64,000 bases of DNA from JBEKCP01 sp049509515 (lineage in GTDB: Bacteria; Planctomycetota; Planctomycetia; Pirellulales; Thermoguttaceae). Positions 19,078 through 27,437 of this stretch are shown here, in pieces. The DNA is taken from NCBI GenBank assembly GCA_049509515.1, contig JBEKZV010000023.1, forward strand, positions 12,798 to 76,797, given 5' to 3'. Each line of letters begins with the position of its first letter. The first letter of the stretch is position 1. Under the pieces are notes generated by a model. It was given only the letters and a program-made list of their open reading frames with translations. It did not search any database and had not been told where the DNA came from. Position numbers and translations under genes: made by a program.

Positions 19078-20769
19078 TCACTCGTCGGTCACGCAGCCCT
19101 CGGCGGCGGACTGGACCGAGCGGATGTACTTGGCCAACGTGCCGCGGGTGGCCTTCAACGGCGGCGGCGCCCAGCGGGCCCGCCGTGCGGCCAGTTCCTC
19201 GTCGGCGAGTTCCACGTCGATGCGATGCGTGCGGGCGTCGATCGTGATGCGGTCGCCGTCGGCCACCAGCGCGATCGGCCCGCCCACCTGGGCCTCGGGG
19301 GTGACGTGGCCCACGATGAACCCGTGCGAGCCGCCGGAGAAACGGCCGTCGGTCAGCAGGGCCACCTCCGGGCCCAGCCCGGCGCCGACCAGGGCCGCGG
19401 TGGGCATGAGCATCTCGGGCATGCCGGGGCCCCCCTTGGGGCCCTCGTAGCGGATCACCACAACGTCCCCCTTGTGGATCCGGCTCTGCTCCAGGGCGGC
19501 GATCATCTCCTCTTCGGAATCGAACACCCGCGCCGGGCCGGAGAAAGACAGGCCCTCCTTGCCGGTGAGCTTGGCCACGGCGCCGCCGGGCGCCAGGTTG
19601 CCGCGGAGGATCTGCAGGTGGCCGGTCGGCCGGATCGGGTTCTCGACCGGGCGGATCACGTCCTGCCCCGCCGCCAGGCCCGGCAGCGCGGCCAGGTTCT
19701 CGGCGACCGACAGGCCGGTGACGGTCAGGCAGTCGCCGTGGAGGAATCCCTTTTCCAGCAGGTATTTCATCACGGCGGGCGTGCCGCCCACCCGGTGCAG
19801 GTCCTGCTGGACGTAGCGGCCGCTGGGCCGCAGGTCGGCCAGGTACGGCACGCGGTCGCTGGTGCGCTGGAAATCGTCGAGCTCCAGCGGCACGTCGACC
19901 GCGCGGGCCATGGCCACCAGGTGCAGCACCGAATTGGTCGAGCCGCCCAGGGCGATCACCACCGTCATGGCGTTCTCGAACGCCTTGCGGGTGAGGATGT
20001 CGCGGGGCTTGATGTCGCGCTCCAAAAGGAGGCGGATCGCCCGGCCGGCGCGGCGGCACTCCTCGCGCTTGGCCGGGTCCTCGGCCGGCGTCGAGGCGCT
20101 GTAGGGCAGCGTCATCCCCAGGGCCTCCAGGGCGCTCGACATGGTGTTGGCCGTGTACATGCCGCCGCACGCGCCGGGGCCGGGACAGGCGTGGCGGATG
20201 ATCGCCTTGCGGGTCGCCTCGTCGATCCGGCCCGCCAGGTACTCGCCGTAACACTCCAGGGCCGCCACCACGTCCAAGGGCCGGCCGTCGAGCGAGCCGG
20301 GGCGGATCGTCCCGCCGTAGATCGCCAGGCCCGGCCGGTTCAAGCGACCCATCGCCATGATGCAGCCGGGCATGTTCTTGTCGCAGCCGGGCAGGGCCAC
20401 GATCGCGTCGTAATACTGGGCGGCCATCACCGTCTCGATCGAGTCGGCGATCAGGTCCCGCGATTGGAGCGAATAGCTCATCCCCGGCGTCCCTTGCGAA
20501 ATGCCGTCGCTCACGCCGATCGTATTGAAGCGCAGGCCCACCAGCCCGGCGGCCACCGCCCCGGCTTTGACCTCGGCCGCCAGGTCGTTCAAGTGCATGT
20601 TGCAGGGATTGCCCTCATACCAGATGCTGGCGATGCCCACCTGGGCCTTGTCCATGTCCTCCTCTTTCAGGCCGGCCGCAAAGAGCATGGCCTGCGAGCC
20701 GCCGTGGCTCTTGCTCTGGGTGATGTAACGGCTCTGCTTGTTCAGCACGCGGTCGGAGGGCATGCTCAT
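19078..20769 (-). CDS. ilvD: Dihydroxy-acid dehydratase
   Basis: This 563-residue enzyme dehydrates 2,3-dihydroxy-3-methylvalerate or 2,3-dihydroxyisovalerate in isoleucine and valine synthesis, using an Fe-S cluster. The cluster cysteines are visible in LPGCDKNMPG and CPGPGACGGMYTANTM. The C-terminal domain has GGPGMPEML and the signature LTDGRFSGGSHG. Length is normal for IlvD. I chose ATG 20769, which has AAGGAAA just upstream; the longer frame runs into the neighbouring gene. It lies 60 bp downstream of the propeller gene and could be the last gene of the pseudopilin operon. A palindrome (GGTCCCGTCC type) occupies the gap. Confidence 0.95.
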   Translation of the reverse strand: MSMPSDRVLNKQSRYITQSKSHGGSQAMLFAAGLKEEDMDKAQVGIASIWYEGNPCNMHLNDLAAEVKAGAVAAGLVGLRFNTIGVSDGISQGTPGMSYSLQSRDLIADSIETVMAAQYYDAIVALPGCDKNMPGCIMAMGRLNRPGLAIYGGTIRPGSLDGRPLDVVAALECYGEYLAGRIDEATRKAIIRHACPGPGACGGMYTANTMSSALEALGMTLPYSASTPAEDPAKREECRRAGRAIRLLLERDIKPRDILTRKAFENAMTVVIALGGSTNSVLHLVAMARAVDVPLELDDFQRTSDRVPYLADLRPSGRYVQQDLHRVGGTPAVMKYLLEKGFLHGDCLTVTGLSVAENLAALPGLAAGQDVIRPVENPIRPTGHLQILRGNLAPGGAVAKLTGKEGLSFSGPARVFDSEEEMIAALEQSRIHKGDVVVIRYEGPKGGPGMPEMLMPTAALVGAGLGPEVALLTDGRFSGGSHGFIVGHVTPEAQVGGPIALVADGDRITIDARTHRIDVELADEELAARRARWAPPPLKATRGTLAKYIRSVQSAAEGCVTDE

Positions 20770-20828
20770 GGCTTTTCCTTCTGTGGCAGGTAGGGCACGC
20801 CGCCTTGGTCCCGTCCGGCGGACGGGAC

Positions 20829-22595
20829 CTACGGCTTGTCCTTCTGTGCCAGCGAGACGCACAGGATCTCGTGGTTGTTGCGGACGTAAAGGCAGCGATT
20901 GGCCAACGCGGGGGGCGACCAGACCACCTTCCGCCCCCCACCGCCCGCGGACGGCATGTCGGGCTCCAGGACGTGTACGCGGGAGATCTCGTCGTAGCCC
21001 GCCGGGGCGAGGCGGGCCAGGATCAGGTCCCCCTTCTCGTTGAAGATGACCACCTCCCGGCCATGCCGCACCATGAACAGCGTACACCACCGCTCGCGGG
21101 GCACGGTGCCGCCGCTGGTGGGCTGGAGCGTGGTCCACACCCGCCGGCCGGTCCGGCCGTCCAGGCAGCACGTCTCGCCGTAGAGCGACACGCCGTAGAC
21201 GTGGCCGCCGAGCAAGAGCACCGTGCTCAGCGTCGTGTTGAAGCCGGCGGGCTTCCACTGCCGCTCGGGCACGGTACCCGCCGAGGCCTTCCACAGGACC
21301 TCCGGCTCCGCGGCCTGCGGGCGGAACTCGAGCATCATCACGCCTTCATACTGGCTGGACACGGCCAGGCGGTTACCCTCGATGGCCGGCGTCGCGATGG
21401 CCATCCCGGCCACGAGGTGATGGGGGATCGACCACAAGAGTTTGCCGGAGTCCGGCTCCAGGCCGGCCAGGGCGTCGGCGTGCCACACGACGAGCTGCCG
21501 CCGCCCGGCGAGCGTCACCAGGAGCGGTGCGCAATAGCCCGGCTCGGAGGCACTGCCGGCCCGCCACAGTTCCCGGCCGGTGTGCCGGTCCAGGGCCACT
21601 ACCGCATGGCCCTGGCCGCCGACCATGACGATCAGCCGGTTGCCGTCCACCAGCGGCGGGTTGGCGTAACCGTACAGCGGCACCTCGGCGGCAAAATCCC
21701 GCACGAAGTTCTTCTGCCACACGACCCGGCCGGTAGCCGTTTCCAGGCAGACCAGATCGCCCATCGCGCCGAGCGCATAGACGCGGTCGCCGTGGATCGT
21801 GGGCGTGGCCCGCGGCCCGGAGCCGTAGGCCACCGAGTACGCACAGGGATAGACGTGTGTCCAGAGGGTCTTGCCGGTGGCTTCGTCCAGGCACAGCACC
21901 CGCTCGCGGCCGGCCGTCTTGTCGCGGACGTTCCACTGGGTCTTGACCTCGGCCGGGGCGCCTTCGTCCAGCGTGCGATCCATCACGACCACCCGGCCGC
22001 CGGCAACCGCCGGCCCGGCGAACCCCGGCCCGACCGGGGCCCGCCAGCGGACCGGGAGCCCCCCGGGCGGGAACCGCTCGAGAATGGCGTCCTCGCGCCA
22101 CACGCCGTCGCGGGCCGGCCCGCCCCATTGCGGCCAGTCGTCCGCACGGGCGGCCCAGGACACGCCGAGCAGGCACAGGATTGCCAGGGGAACGGACCAT
22201 CGCCGCACCGAAAGGCCGAAGGCCGCCAGCACCAGCCCGCCGACGGCGGCCGGGCAGAACGCCTGGGGCCAGGCGACGCACACCGCGGCGAAGGGCCCGA
22301 CCACCAGGCCCGTCGTCACGCCGCCGATCGTGCCCCACACGCGATGCCGCTGGCGGAGTCCGCACCAGGCGCCTGTCACCAGGCCCACGACGCCGCCCAG
22401 CACCAGCCGCTTGGCAAGCGCCGCGGCGTAGTCTGGTGGCGGCGCCAGCCAAAAGGAAAACGACTGCCTCTGGGGCGGCGAGAACAGCTCGCCCCAGGCG
22501 TTCGCCGAGGCTGCCGCGGCGGCCACGAGGGCCACGAGCACCAGCGCCGCCAAGAGCAGCATCAACAGCAGTGGCAGCCGGTTCCTGGCAGGCAT
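20829..22595 (-). CDS. Membrane-anchored PQQ-type beta-propeller protein
   Basis: This is a 588-residue protein. The first 155 residues contain about four hydrophobic segments (starting LPLLLMLLLAALVLVALVAA), so it is anchored in the membrane. From residue 160 it is an eight-bladed propeller of the PQQ/BamB type, with repeated blades such as DEATGKTLWTHVYP, ETATGRVVWQKNFV and DRHTGRELWRAG. No quinone-binding or calcium residues typical of active alcohol dehydrogenases are evident, so a scaffold role is likelier (inference). ATG 22595 was chosen for its GAGGAG box eight bases upstream, which lies inside the end of the DUF1559 gene, indicating translational coupling. Confidence 0.85.
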   Translation of the reverse strand: MPARNRLPLLLMLLLAALVLVALVAAAAASANAWGELFSPPQRQSFSFWLAPPPDYAAALAKRLVLGGVVGLVTGAWCGLRQRHRVWGTIGGVTTGLVVGPFAAVCVAWPQAFCPAAVGGLVLAAFGLSVRRWSVPLAILCLLGVSWAARADDWPQWGGPARDGVWREDAILERFPPGGLPVRWRAPVGPGFAGPAVAGGRVVVMDRTLDEGAPAEVKTQWNVRDKTAGRERVLCLDEATGKTLWTHVYPCAYSVAYGSGPRATPTIHGDRVYALGAMGDLVCLETATGRVVWQKNFVRDFAAEVPLYGYANPPLVDGNRLIVMVGGQGHAVVALDRHTGRELWRAGSASEPGYCAPLLVTLAGRRQLVVWHADALAGLEPDSGKLLWSIPHHLVAGMAIATPAIEGNRLAVSSQYEGVMMLEFRPQAAEPEVLWKASAGTVPERQWKPAGFNTTLSTVLLLGGHVYGVSLYGETCCLDGRTGRRVWTTLQPTSGGTVPRERWCTLFMVRHGREVVIFNEKGDLILARLAPAGYDEISRVHVLEPDMPSAGGGGRKVVWSPPALANRCLYVRNNHEILCVSLAQKDKP

Positions 22596-22600
22596 GGCAA

Positions 22601-23437
22601 TCACTCCTCGCGGGTCGGGCCGCTGGTGATCAACTTCCCGTCGGCGCGGTGGCCGTATTGCTGGTAGAGGCCCATGTCGATCTGGACGCTGAGGAAGCGG
22701 ACCGCGCCGTCGCCGAAGAGGAAATGGGCCCCGCCGGCATGGGCCGAGCCGAAGCCGCCCACCGCCAGGTCGGCCGCTCCCGGGAAGCCCGGCCGCGGCT
22801 GGTTGATCGGCGTGCCCGTGTTGCGGAGCGTCGCCCGCGTGCCGGACATCCAGCCCAGATCGTCCTGCTCCCAGCGCTTCTCGCCGAGGTAGATCGTATG
22901 GGCGGGGCCGTCGGTCACGTCGCGGGGCGCGATGCGGCTATTGAGGAACAGCACCCCGTGGTTGTCGGCGTCGATGGGGGCCTCGACCTCGTGGTGGCAG
23001 CCGGCATAGCTGCTCGCCGGGGGGCTCCCCGGCAACCGGCGGGCGCTGGAGGGGCACGTCAACAGTCCGATGGGCACTTCCCGGGCCGCCGCGTTCTTCG
23101 CGTCGTAGGCCCCCGCCGCCTGGTCGATCCGCTTGAACGTCACGCCCTCGCCGAGGTACGGCAGGAGGTGTACGATCCAACTGATGTGGTTTCCCTGGGG
23201 CGCGCTGCGGATCGGGCCCTTGGGATCGGTCGTGCCCGGCGGCAGGACGCCGTAGGCGGCCACGTGCTCCTGCAACGCCGCGCCGAGCTCCGCCAGGTGG
23301 CTGCGGCACGTCGCCCGCCGGGCCGCCTCCTGCACGGCCTGCACCCCCGGCATCATCATGCCCATGAGCACGCTGATGATGACGATGACGACCAACAACT
23401 CCACCAGCGTGAATGCGGAGCGGTGTTTGGGTTTCAC
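22601..23437 (-). CDS. DUF1559 prepilin-like protein
   Basis: This 278-residue protein belongs to the planctomycete DUF1559 family. It has a prepilin leader with cleavage expected before FTLVELLVVIVIISVLMG (phenylalanine 9 and the E+5 glutamate are present). The residue before the cut is alanine, not the usual glycine. The C-terminus has the family signature SAHAGGAHFLFGDGAVRF. The GTG start at 23437 has AAGGA eight bases upstream and overlaps the stop of the preceding gene by four bases. Within this locus it is the best candidate for the major or tip pilin that the GspE/GspF machinery assembles (inference). Confidence 0.92.
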   Translation of the reverse strand: MKPKHRSAFTLVELLVVIVIISVLMGMMMPGVQAVQEAARRATCRSHLAELGAALQEHVAAYGVLPPGTTDPKGPIRSAPQGNHISWIVHLLPYLGEGVTFKRIDQAAGAYDAKNAAAREVPIGLLTCPSSARRLPGSPPASSYAGCHHEVEAPIDADNHGVLFLNSRIAPRDVTDGPAHTIYLGEKRWEQDDLGWMSGTRATLRNTGTPINQPRPGFPGAADLAVGGFGSAHAGGAHFLFGDGAVRFLSVQIDMGLYQQYGHRADGKLITSGPTREE

Positions 23438-23904
23438 GGTTGAGTTCCTTTCGGGAGGGTCATGGTGATGTCGCGGGTCTGCCGGGCCCGGCCGGAAGAA
23501 TAATCGGCCTCGACGTGGACGCGGCGGCGGTCCGGCGGGCCGGCCGCCGGCTCGACGCGGATCAGCACTCGGCCGCCGTCGCCGGCGGAGGGAAGGACGT
23601 TTGCCTCCCGGGCTTGCCCGCCGCGGCGGCCAGCGAACTCTTCCGCCGCGAGCGTCCACGTTTCGCCCTGATAGCTCGCGTCGGCTGCCAGGCGGGCGGC
23701 GGCCCGCTCCAGGGCCGACTCCGCCAGCCAGTCGGCCTGGACCCGGCAGCGGTCCAGCTCCAGCGACCGCTCGGCGAGCCTCGCCAGCCGCACCAGCGAG
23801 ACCCCGACAGCGGCGGCCAGCGTCAGGCCCGCCAAGAGCACAACGAGCACGACGCCCCGCTCGGGCCTGGGCGCGGGCCGGCGCCTCCGCAAGACTTGGC
23901 ACAT
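23434..23904 (-). CDS. Minor pseudopilin, GspK/PilX-like
   Basis: This 156-residue protein has one N-terminal hydrophobic segment (RGVVLVVLLAGLTLAAAVG, about residues 16-34) after a very basic leader. A periplasmic domain with ADWLAESALERAAARL follows; this 'A-E-S-A' helix is typical of PilX/GspK-type minor pseudopilins. The E+5 glutamate is absent, as is usual for GspK. The start is taken as ATG 23904, ten bases after AGGAGG; the ATG at 23913 is almost on top of that box. The preceding gene's stop overlaps this region, and the DUF1559 start overlaps its end. Confidence 0.7.
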   Translation of the reverse strand: MCQVLRRRRPAPRPERGVVLVVLLAGLTLAAAVGVSLVRLARLAERSLELDRCRVQADWLAESALERAAARLAADASYQGETWTLAAEEFAGRRGGQAREANVLPSAGDGGRVLIRVEPAAGPPDRRRVHVEADYSSGRARQTRDITMTLPKGTQP

Positions 23905-23909
23905 GCCTA

Positions 23910-24431
23910 TCATTCCTCCTCGTTGGATTTCTTGGGTTTCTCGAAGCGGTGGTCCCGCGCAACGGCGGCCTCGATCCGCAGGGCGAGCCCGGCGGCACCG
24001 GGCGAGTGGATCGCGAGGCTTGCCACGTCGTGGCTGCGGCGGGGGGCGGAGGAGACGCGGGAGACGTCCAGTCTAGCGCTCGCCGAGGGGGGCAGCCGGA
24101 ACGAGTCCTCCCGCGCCGCCGCGGGGCCCCCTTCTTCCCGGCGGATGACCTCCCCGGCGGCAACGTCGTAGCGGATGTTGTGTTCCCCCGGCAATTTCAG
24201 GGCAACCGCCGTCCCGTCACGGCCGGACACCGCGGCCACGGCCGCGTGCGCGTCGCTGCGGAACTGCCGGGCCAGCTCCGCCAGCACTTCCGTTGCGCGG
24301 GCCCGGGCCCGAGTGGCGTCTTCCAGCCGCAGCAAGGTGCCGAGCAGGCCCACCGCCATCCCCAAGAGCATCGTGGCGACCGCCATCGCCACGATCATTT
24401 CCACGAGCATGCTTCCGCGGGGGCGCTTCAT
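23910..24431 (-). CDS. Minor pseudopilin, GspJ-like
   Basis: This 173-residue protein starts MKRPRGSMLVEMIVAMAVATML: a short basic leader, a cleavable GS/M site, the E+5 glutamate and a hydrophobic helix. That is a class III prepilin signal. The rest (residues 30-173) has no recognisable domain but fits GspJ-like minor pseudopilins in size and in its RLEDATRARARATEVLAEL helix. It overlaps the upstream GspI-like gene by four bases (ATGA) and ends just before the GspK-like gene, so the three are translated together. Confidence 0.72.
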   Translation of the reverse strand: MKRPRGSMLVEMIVAMAVATMLLGMAVGLLGTLLRLEDATRARARATEVLAELARQFRSDAHAAVAAVSGRDGTAVALKLPGEHNIRYDVAAGEVIRREEGGPAAAREDSFRLPPSASARLDVSRVSSAPRRSHDVASLAIHSPGAAGLALRIEAAVARDHRFEKPKKSNEEE

Positions 24432-24976
24432 GGCACGGTACCTGCGGGTTGGAACTTCCAGGCCACCAGCCGGACGGACAACTCCGGCTGCGCGGCCTCC
24501 GGGCGCCAAGACACCGCCACCGCAATCCGCTTGGCCGCGATGCCTTGACGCTCTTCTCCCTTTGGCGGCGCGGCGGGGGGCGGCGGCGCCGGGACCGTGG
24601 CAGGAGGGTCGATTTCCGCTTCGATCCGTCCCTCGGGCAGGAGCCGCTGGGCCTCGCCGGAAAGCTGCCCACGCCCGGCCCCGCTGGGGACAAGTGCATC
24701 CCAGTCCAGGCCGCAAAGGTCTTCCAACAGGTTCTGGGCCTCCTGGAGGGCCACCAGCCGGACTTGGGCGGCGCGGCGCTGGGTCAGGCTGCTCCGCACG
24801 AACCCGCCGACCACCGTGAGCAAGACCCCCAGCACAAGGCAGGAGACTACGAGTTCCCAAATCACAAAGCCGCGACGGGTCACCGTATCCGGCACACTCC
24901 GTGTGCCGTTGGCAGGCGGCACACCGACCATGCAAGCATGGTGCCCGGTGCCGGATACTTTCCTTGGTCGGGTCAT
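24428..24976 (-). CDS. Minor pseudopilin, GspI-like, with repeat-encoded leader
   Basis: This 182-residue protein has a prepilin-type helix RRGFVIWELVVSCLVLG at residues 34-50, with cleavage expected between G36 and F37 and glutamate at +5. The leader is unusually long because residues 7-31 are encoded by a palindromic repeat (24885-24958). The remaining part has a proline-rich stretch near residues 127-142 and a C-terminal VSWRPEAAQPELSVRLVAW strand. The ATG at 24976 overlaps the stop of the GspF-fusion gene by four bases, so this start is supported. Whether the enlarged leader is still cleaved is an open question. Confidence 0.7.
   Translation of the reverse strand: MTRPRKVSGTGHHACMVGVPPANGTRSVPDTVTRRGFVIWELVVSCLVLGVLLTVVGGFVRSSLTQRRAAQVRLVALQEAQNLLEDLCGLDWDALVPSGAGRGQLSGEAQRLLPEGRIEAEIDPPATVPAPPPPAAPPKGEERQGIAAKRIAVAVSWRPEAAQPELSVRLVAWKFQPAGTVP
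24885..24958. repeat. Palindromic repeat within the pseudopilin leader
   Basis: The left arm (GTATCCGGCACACTCCGTGT) matches the element at 17990-18047. The right arm is interrupted by a smaller palindrome (ACCATGC/GCATGGT) before the closing CCGGATAC. It is in frame with the GspI-like gene and encodes residues 7-31. Confidence 0.8.
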
Positions 24977-27291
24977 GGGGACGCCAGGTTCTGGATCAAT
25001 TGGGCCAACGGAAGAAAGACGCCTGCGGCCAGCAGCAGCACGATGCCGCCGCAGGCCAAAACGAACGCGGGAAAGAGGACTTCCAGCAACGCCGTGGTCC
25101 GGTAGGCGAAGCGGCGGCGGTTGGCGTCGGCCACTTCCGGCAGGGCCCACGGCAAATTGCCGGCCCGGACGGCCGAGGACAGCACCGCCTGGTCTGCCTT
25201 GCCGAGCAGTCCGCGGCGGCGGAGGGCCTCGCACCAGTCGCCGCCGGCGGCCAGGTCCGCGGCCACCTGCGACAGCCTGCGGCGGATCGCCGGCTTGGGA
25301 TAGGAGCCGGCCAGGGTCTCGAGCGCCGGCAGGATGGGCTGCCCGGCCCCGGCCGCCAGGGCCAGGGCGTCCAGCACCAGGGCGGTGTCCAGCCGGCGGG
25401 CCAGGCGGCCGGTCCCCGGCAGCTCCCAGGCGATCACGCCGGTATAACGAAGCATCACGTAGAGCAGCAAGCCCACCAGCGCGACCGCGAGCAGCATAAG
25501 CGGCCAGCCGCCGCAGCAGAACAGGGTTTTCGAGACCGCCTGCGTCACAGCGGGGAGGGCCTGGCCGAAGTCCTTGAAGATTTTCTGAAGCTGCGGGAGG
25601 ATTTTGAGCCCGAGGAATACAATCGCTCCGATGGTAAAGAGGGGCATGAAGCAGAGGTATGCGGCCTTGGGCACGAAGGACTGCCACAGCGGTTCCTGCC
25701 GGCCGGCCAGGGCGGCTGCCCGGCGGAGGGCGGCCGCGAACCGGCCCGTCTGGTAGCCCACCGCCATCATCGGCGCCCCCGCGGCGGGCAGCAGACCAGG
25801 GACGCCCGCTACAGCTTCCGGCAGCGGCACGCCCCGCGCGATCAATTGGGCAAATTGCCGTGCCCGCCGACGGGCATGCCCTCCTTGCTCCCGGGCCAGC
25901 GCCTCGACGGCCGGGGCCAGCGGGATCGACCGCTCGGCCGATACCGTCAGGAGCCGCAGCATGGCCTGCTGCGCAACCGCGGCGCCGCGCTCGCGGATCA
26001 ACAGCACCACGATGCCCAGGGTCATCAGCCCGATGACATTGACGGGGCCAGTGAAAATCGAGGCCGTCACGCCGAGCACCAGGAGCCCCCACCCCATCGT
26101 CTCCAGGAGGAAGCGCAGGGCGCCTTTGGGTTGCGTGGCCGGCCCCCCCATTAACCGCACCGCCACCAGCACGGCGATCCCCAGGACGGTCACGGCCAGC
26201 GCGCCCGCGGGATCGAGGTCCGGCGACTCCGGGGGACTTACGGGCGGATACCAAAAGGGGCCAGAGAGGCAGATTATCAGGTTCAACAAGAGTATGAACA
26301 TCGCCAGGACAGTGGTCCCGATCAGGCCGACAACGACCAGCACGGCCAAGGGCGGCACGAGGGCCTCCAGCAGGACGCCCTGGTCCCGCGCGCGGACCTC
26401 GAACATCTCGTCGGCGGCCCGAAAGGCCTCGGCAACGCTGGAATTCTGCCGGCCCCAGCGGACGAGGGCGATCAAGGTGGGCGGGAAGCACTCTTGGGCG
26501 GCGAGGGCTTCGTCCAGAGGGCTGCCTCGTTCGACGGCCAGGGCCGCCCGCCGGCCGCCTGTGGCCAGCCCGGCATGGGAGACGCCGCCCGCGGCCAGCC
26601 GTAGCGCTTCCGGGAGCGGCACCCCTGCTTCCAGGAGCAGCGCCGAGAGCTGACAGAACTGGGCCAGACCGCTCCAGCGAACGGCCGGGCCCACCAACGG
26701 CAGCCGCCAGACGACCCGCGACCATCGGGCGGGCAGCGGCAGGTAACAGGCCGCCACGAGCATGGCGGGCAGGATCGCCACGACGGCGGCCACAAGCCAA
26801 ACGGCCGCCTTCGGCACGTGAAGAATCAAGGCCGTCAGCGTGGGCAACCGCACCCCATAGTCCGTGTAGAGCGGGGCGAACTCGCCGATGAGGACTGTGT
26901 GGATGACGGCCAACAGCAGGCACCAGATCGCCACCACGCCGGCCGGATAGGCGAGCTTCATGGCCATGCGGCGGCGGACCTCCTGCACCCAGTTTCCCCG
27001 GCTGACGAACCCATCGAGGATCGGCGCCAGCCGGCCGCTGCGGACGCCCGCCAGGAGCAGGCCGCGAAAGTGGGCCGGCAGCCGGGGGCCCTCGGCCGCC
27101 AGCGCCTCGTCCAGCGACGTGCCGGCGGCCAGTTGGTCCGCCACGCGCCGGAGCACGCCGGCCAGCCGCCGCGTGGGGGCCTCATCAGCCGCGGCCCGCA
27201 GCGCCGCCGGCAGCGGCTGGCCCGCCCGCGCCAACTCGCCCACCTGGAACGCCAGCTCGGCCGATTCTTCAGGCGTGAGTCTTCCCGACAC
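24973..27291 (-). CDS. Double GspF/PilC inner-membrane platform protein (fused tandem copy)
   Basis: At 772 residues this is about twice the length of a normal GspF (about 400). Two complete copies can be seen. The first (residues 1-340) has a T2SF domain with LAAGTSLDEALAAEGPRLP, helices near 115-190, and a second T2SF domain with LLLEAGVPLPEALRLAAGGV. The second copy (about 400-772) repeats this: AERSIPLAPAVEALAREQGG, GVPLPEAVAGVPGLLP, then LALAAGAGQPILPALETLAG. Each copy ends with a hydrophobic pair. GspF forms the platform for the assembly ATPase. The GTG start at 27291 follows GGAGG. A separate single GspF gene lies just upstream. Confidence 0.88.
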   Translation of the reverse strand: MSGRLTPEESAELAFQVGELARAGQPLPAALRAAADEAPTRRLAGVLRRVADQLAAGTSLDEALAAEGPRLPAHFRGLLLAGVRSGRLAPILDGFVSRGNWVQEVRRRMAMKLAYPAGVVAIWCLLLAVIHTVLIGEFAPLYTDYGVRLPTLTALILHVPKAAVWLVAAVVAILPAMLVAACYLPLPARWSRVVWRLPLVGPAVRWSGLAQFCQLSALLLEAGVPLPEALRLAAGGVSHAGLATGGRRAALAVERGSPLDEALAAQECFPPTLIALVRWGRQNSSVAEAFRAADEMFEVRARDQGVLLEALVPPLAVLVVVGLIGTTVLAMFILLLNLIICLSGPFWYPPVSPPESPDLDPAGALAVTVLGIAVLVAVRLMGGPATQPKGALRFLLETMGWGLLVLGVTASIFTGPVNVIGLMTLGIVVLLIRERGAAVAQQAMLRLLTVSAERSIPLAPAVEALAREQGGHARRRARQFAQLIARGVPLPEAVAGVPGLLPAAGAPMMAVGYQTGRFAAALRRAAALAGRQEPLWQSFVPKAAYLCFMPLFTIGAIVFLGLKILPQLQKIFKDFGQALPAVTQAVSKTLFCCGGWPLMLLAVALVGLLLYVMLRYTGVIAWELPGTGRLARRLDTALVLDALALAAGAGQPILPALETLAGSYPKPAIRRRLSQVAADLAAGGDWCEALRRRGLLGKADQAVLSSAVRAGNLPWALPEVADANRRRFAYRTTALLEVLFPAFVLACGGIVLLLAAGVFLPLAQLIQNLASP

Positions 27292-27437
27292 GGCTATCCT
27301 CCCGTCAAGCCTGAAGTGGCGGGTTCCACGAGTAGGTTATGCTTCAGCATAACACTTTTGCTGACACGATCTCCCGTTATGCTGAAGCATAACCTACGGG
27401 CTTCAGGCGTGAGTCTTCCCGACACGGCTATCCTCCC
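27267..27437. repeat. GTTATGCTTCAGCATAAC element flanked by a 37-bp direct duplication
   Basis: The 22-bp arms at 27332-27353 and 27376-27397 are perfect reverse complements. The whole 97-bp insert is bracketed by identical 37-bp copies at 27267-27303 and 27401-27437. The right copy covers the 3' end of the single GspF gene plus a vestigial GGAGG and GTG; the left copy holds the active start of the GspF fusion. Another element of the family is at 55160-55214. Confidence 0.88.

Noticed and set aside
19078..21294. 738-codon version of ilvD
   Set aside because: The extra N-terminal residues are antisense-like sequence of the propeller gene; the IlvD family begins at MSMPSDRVLN.
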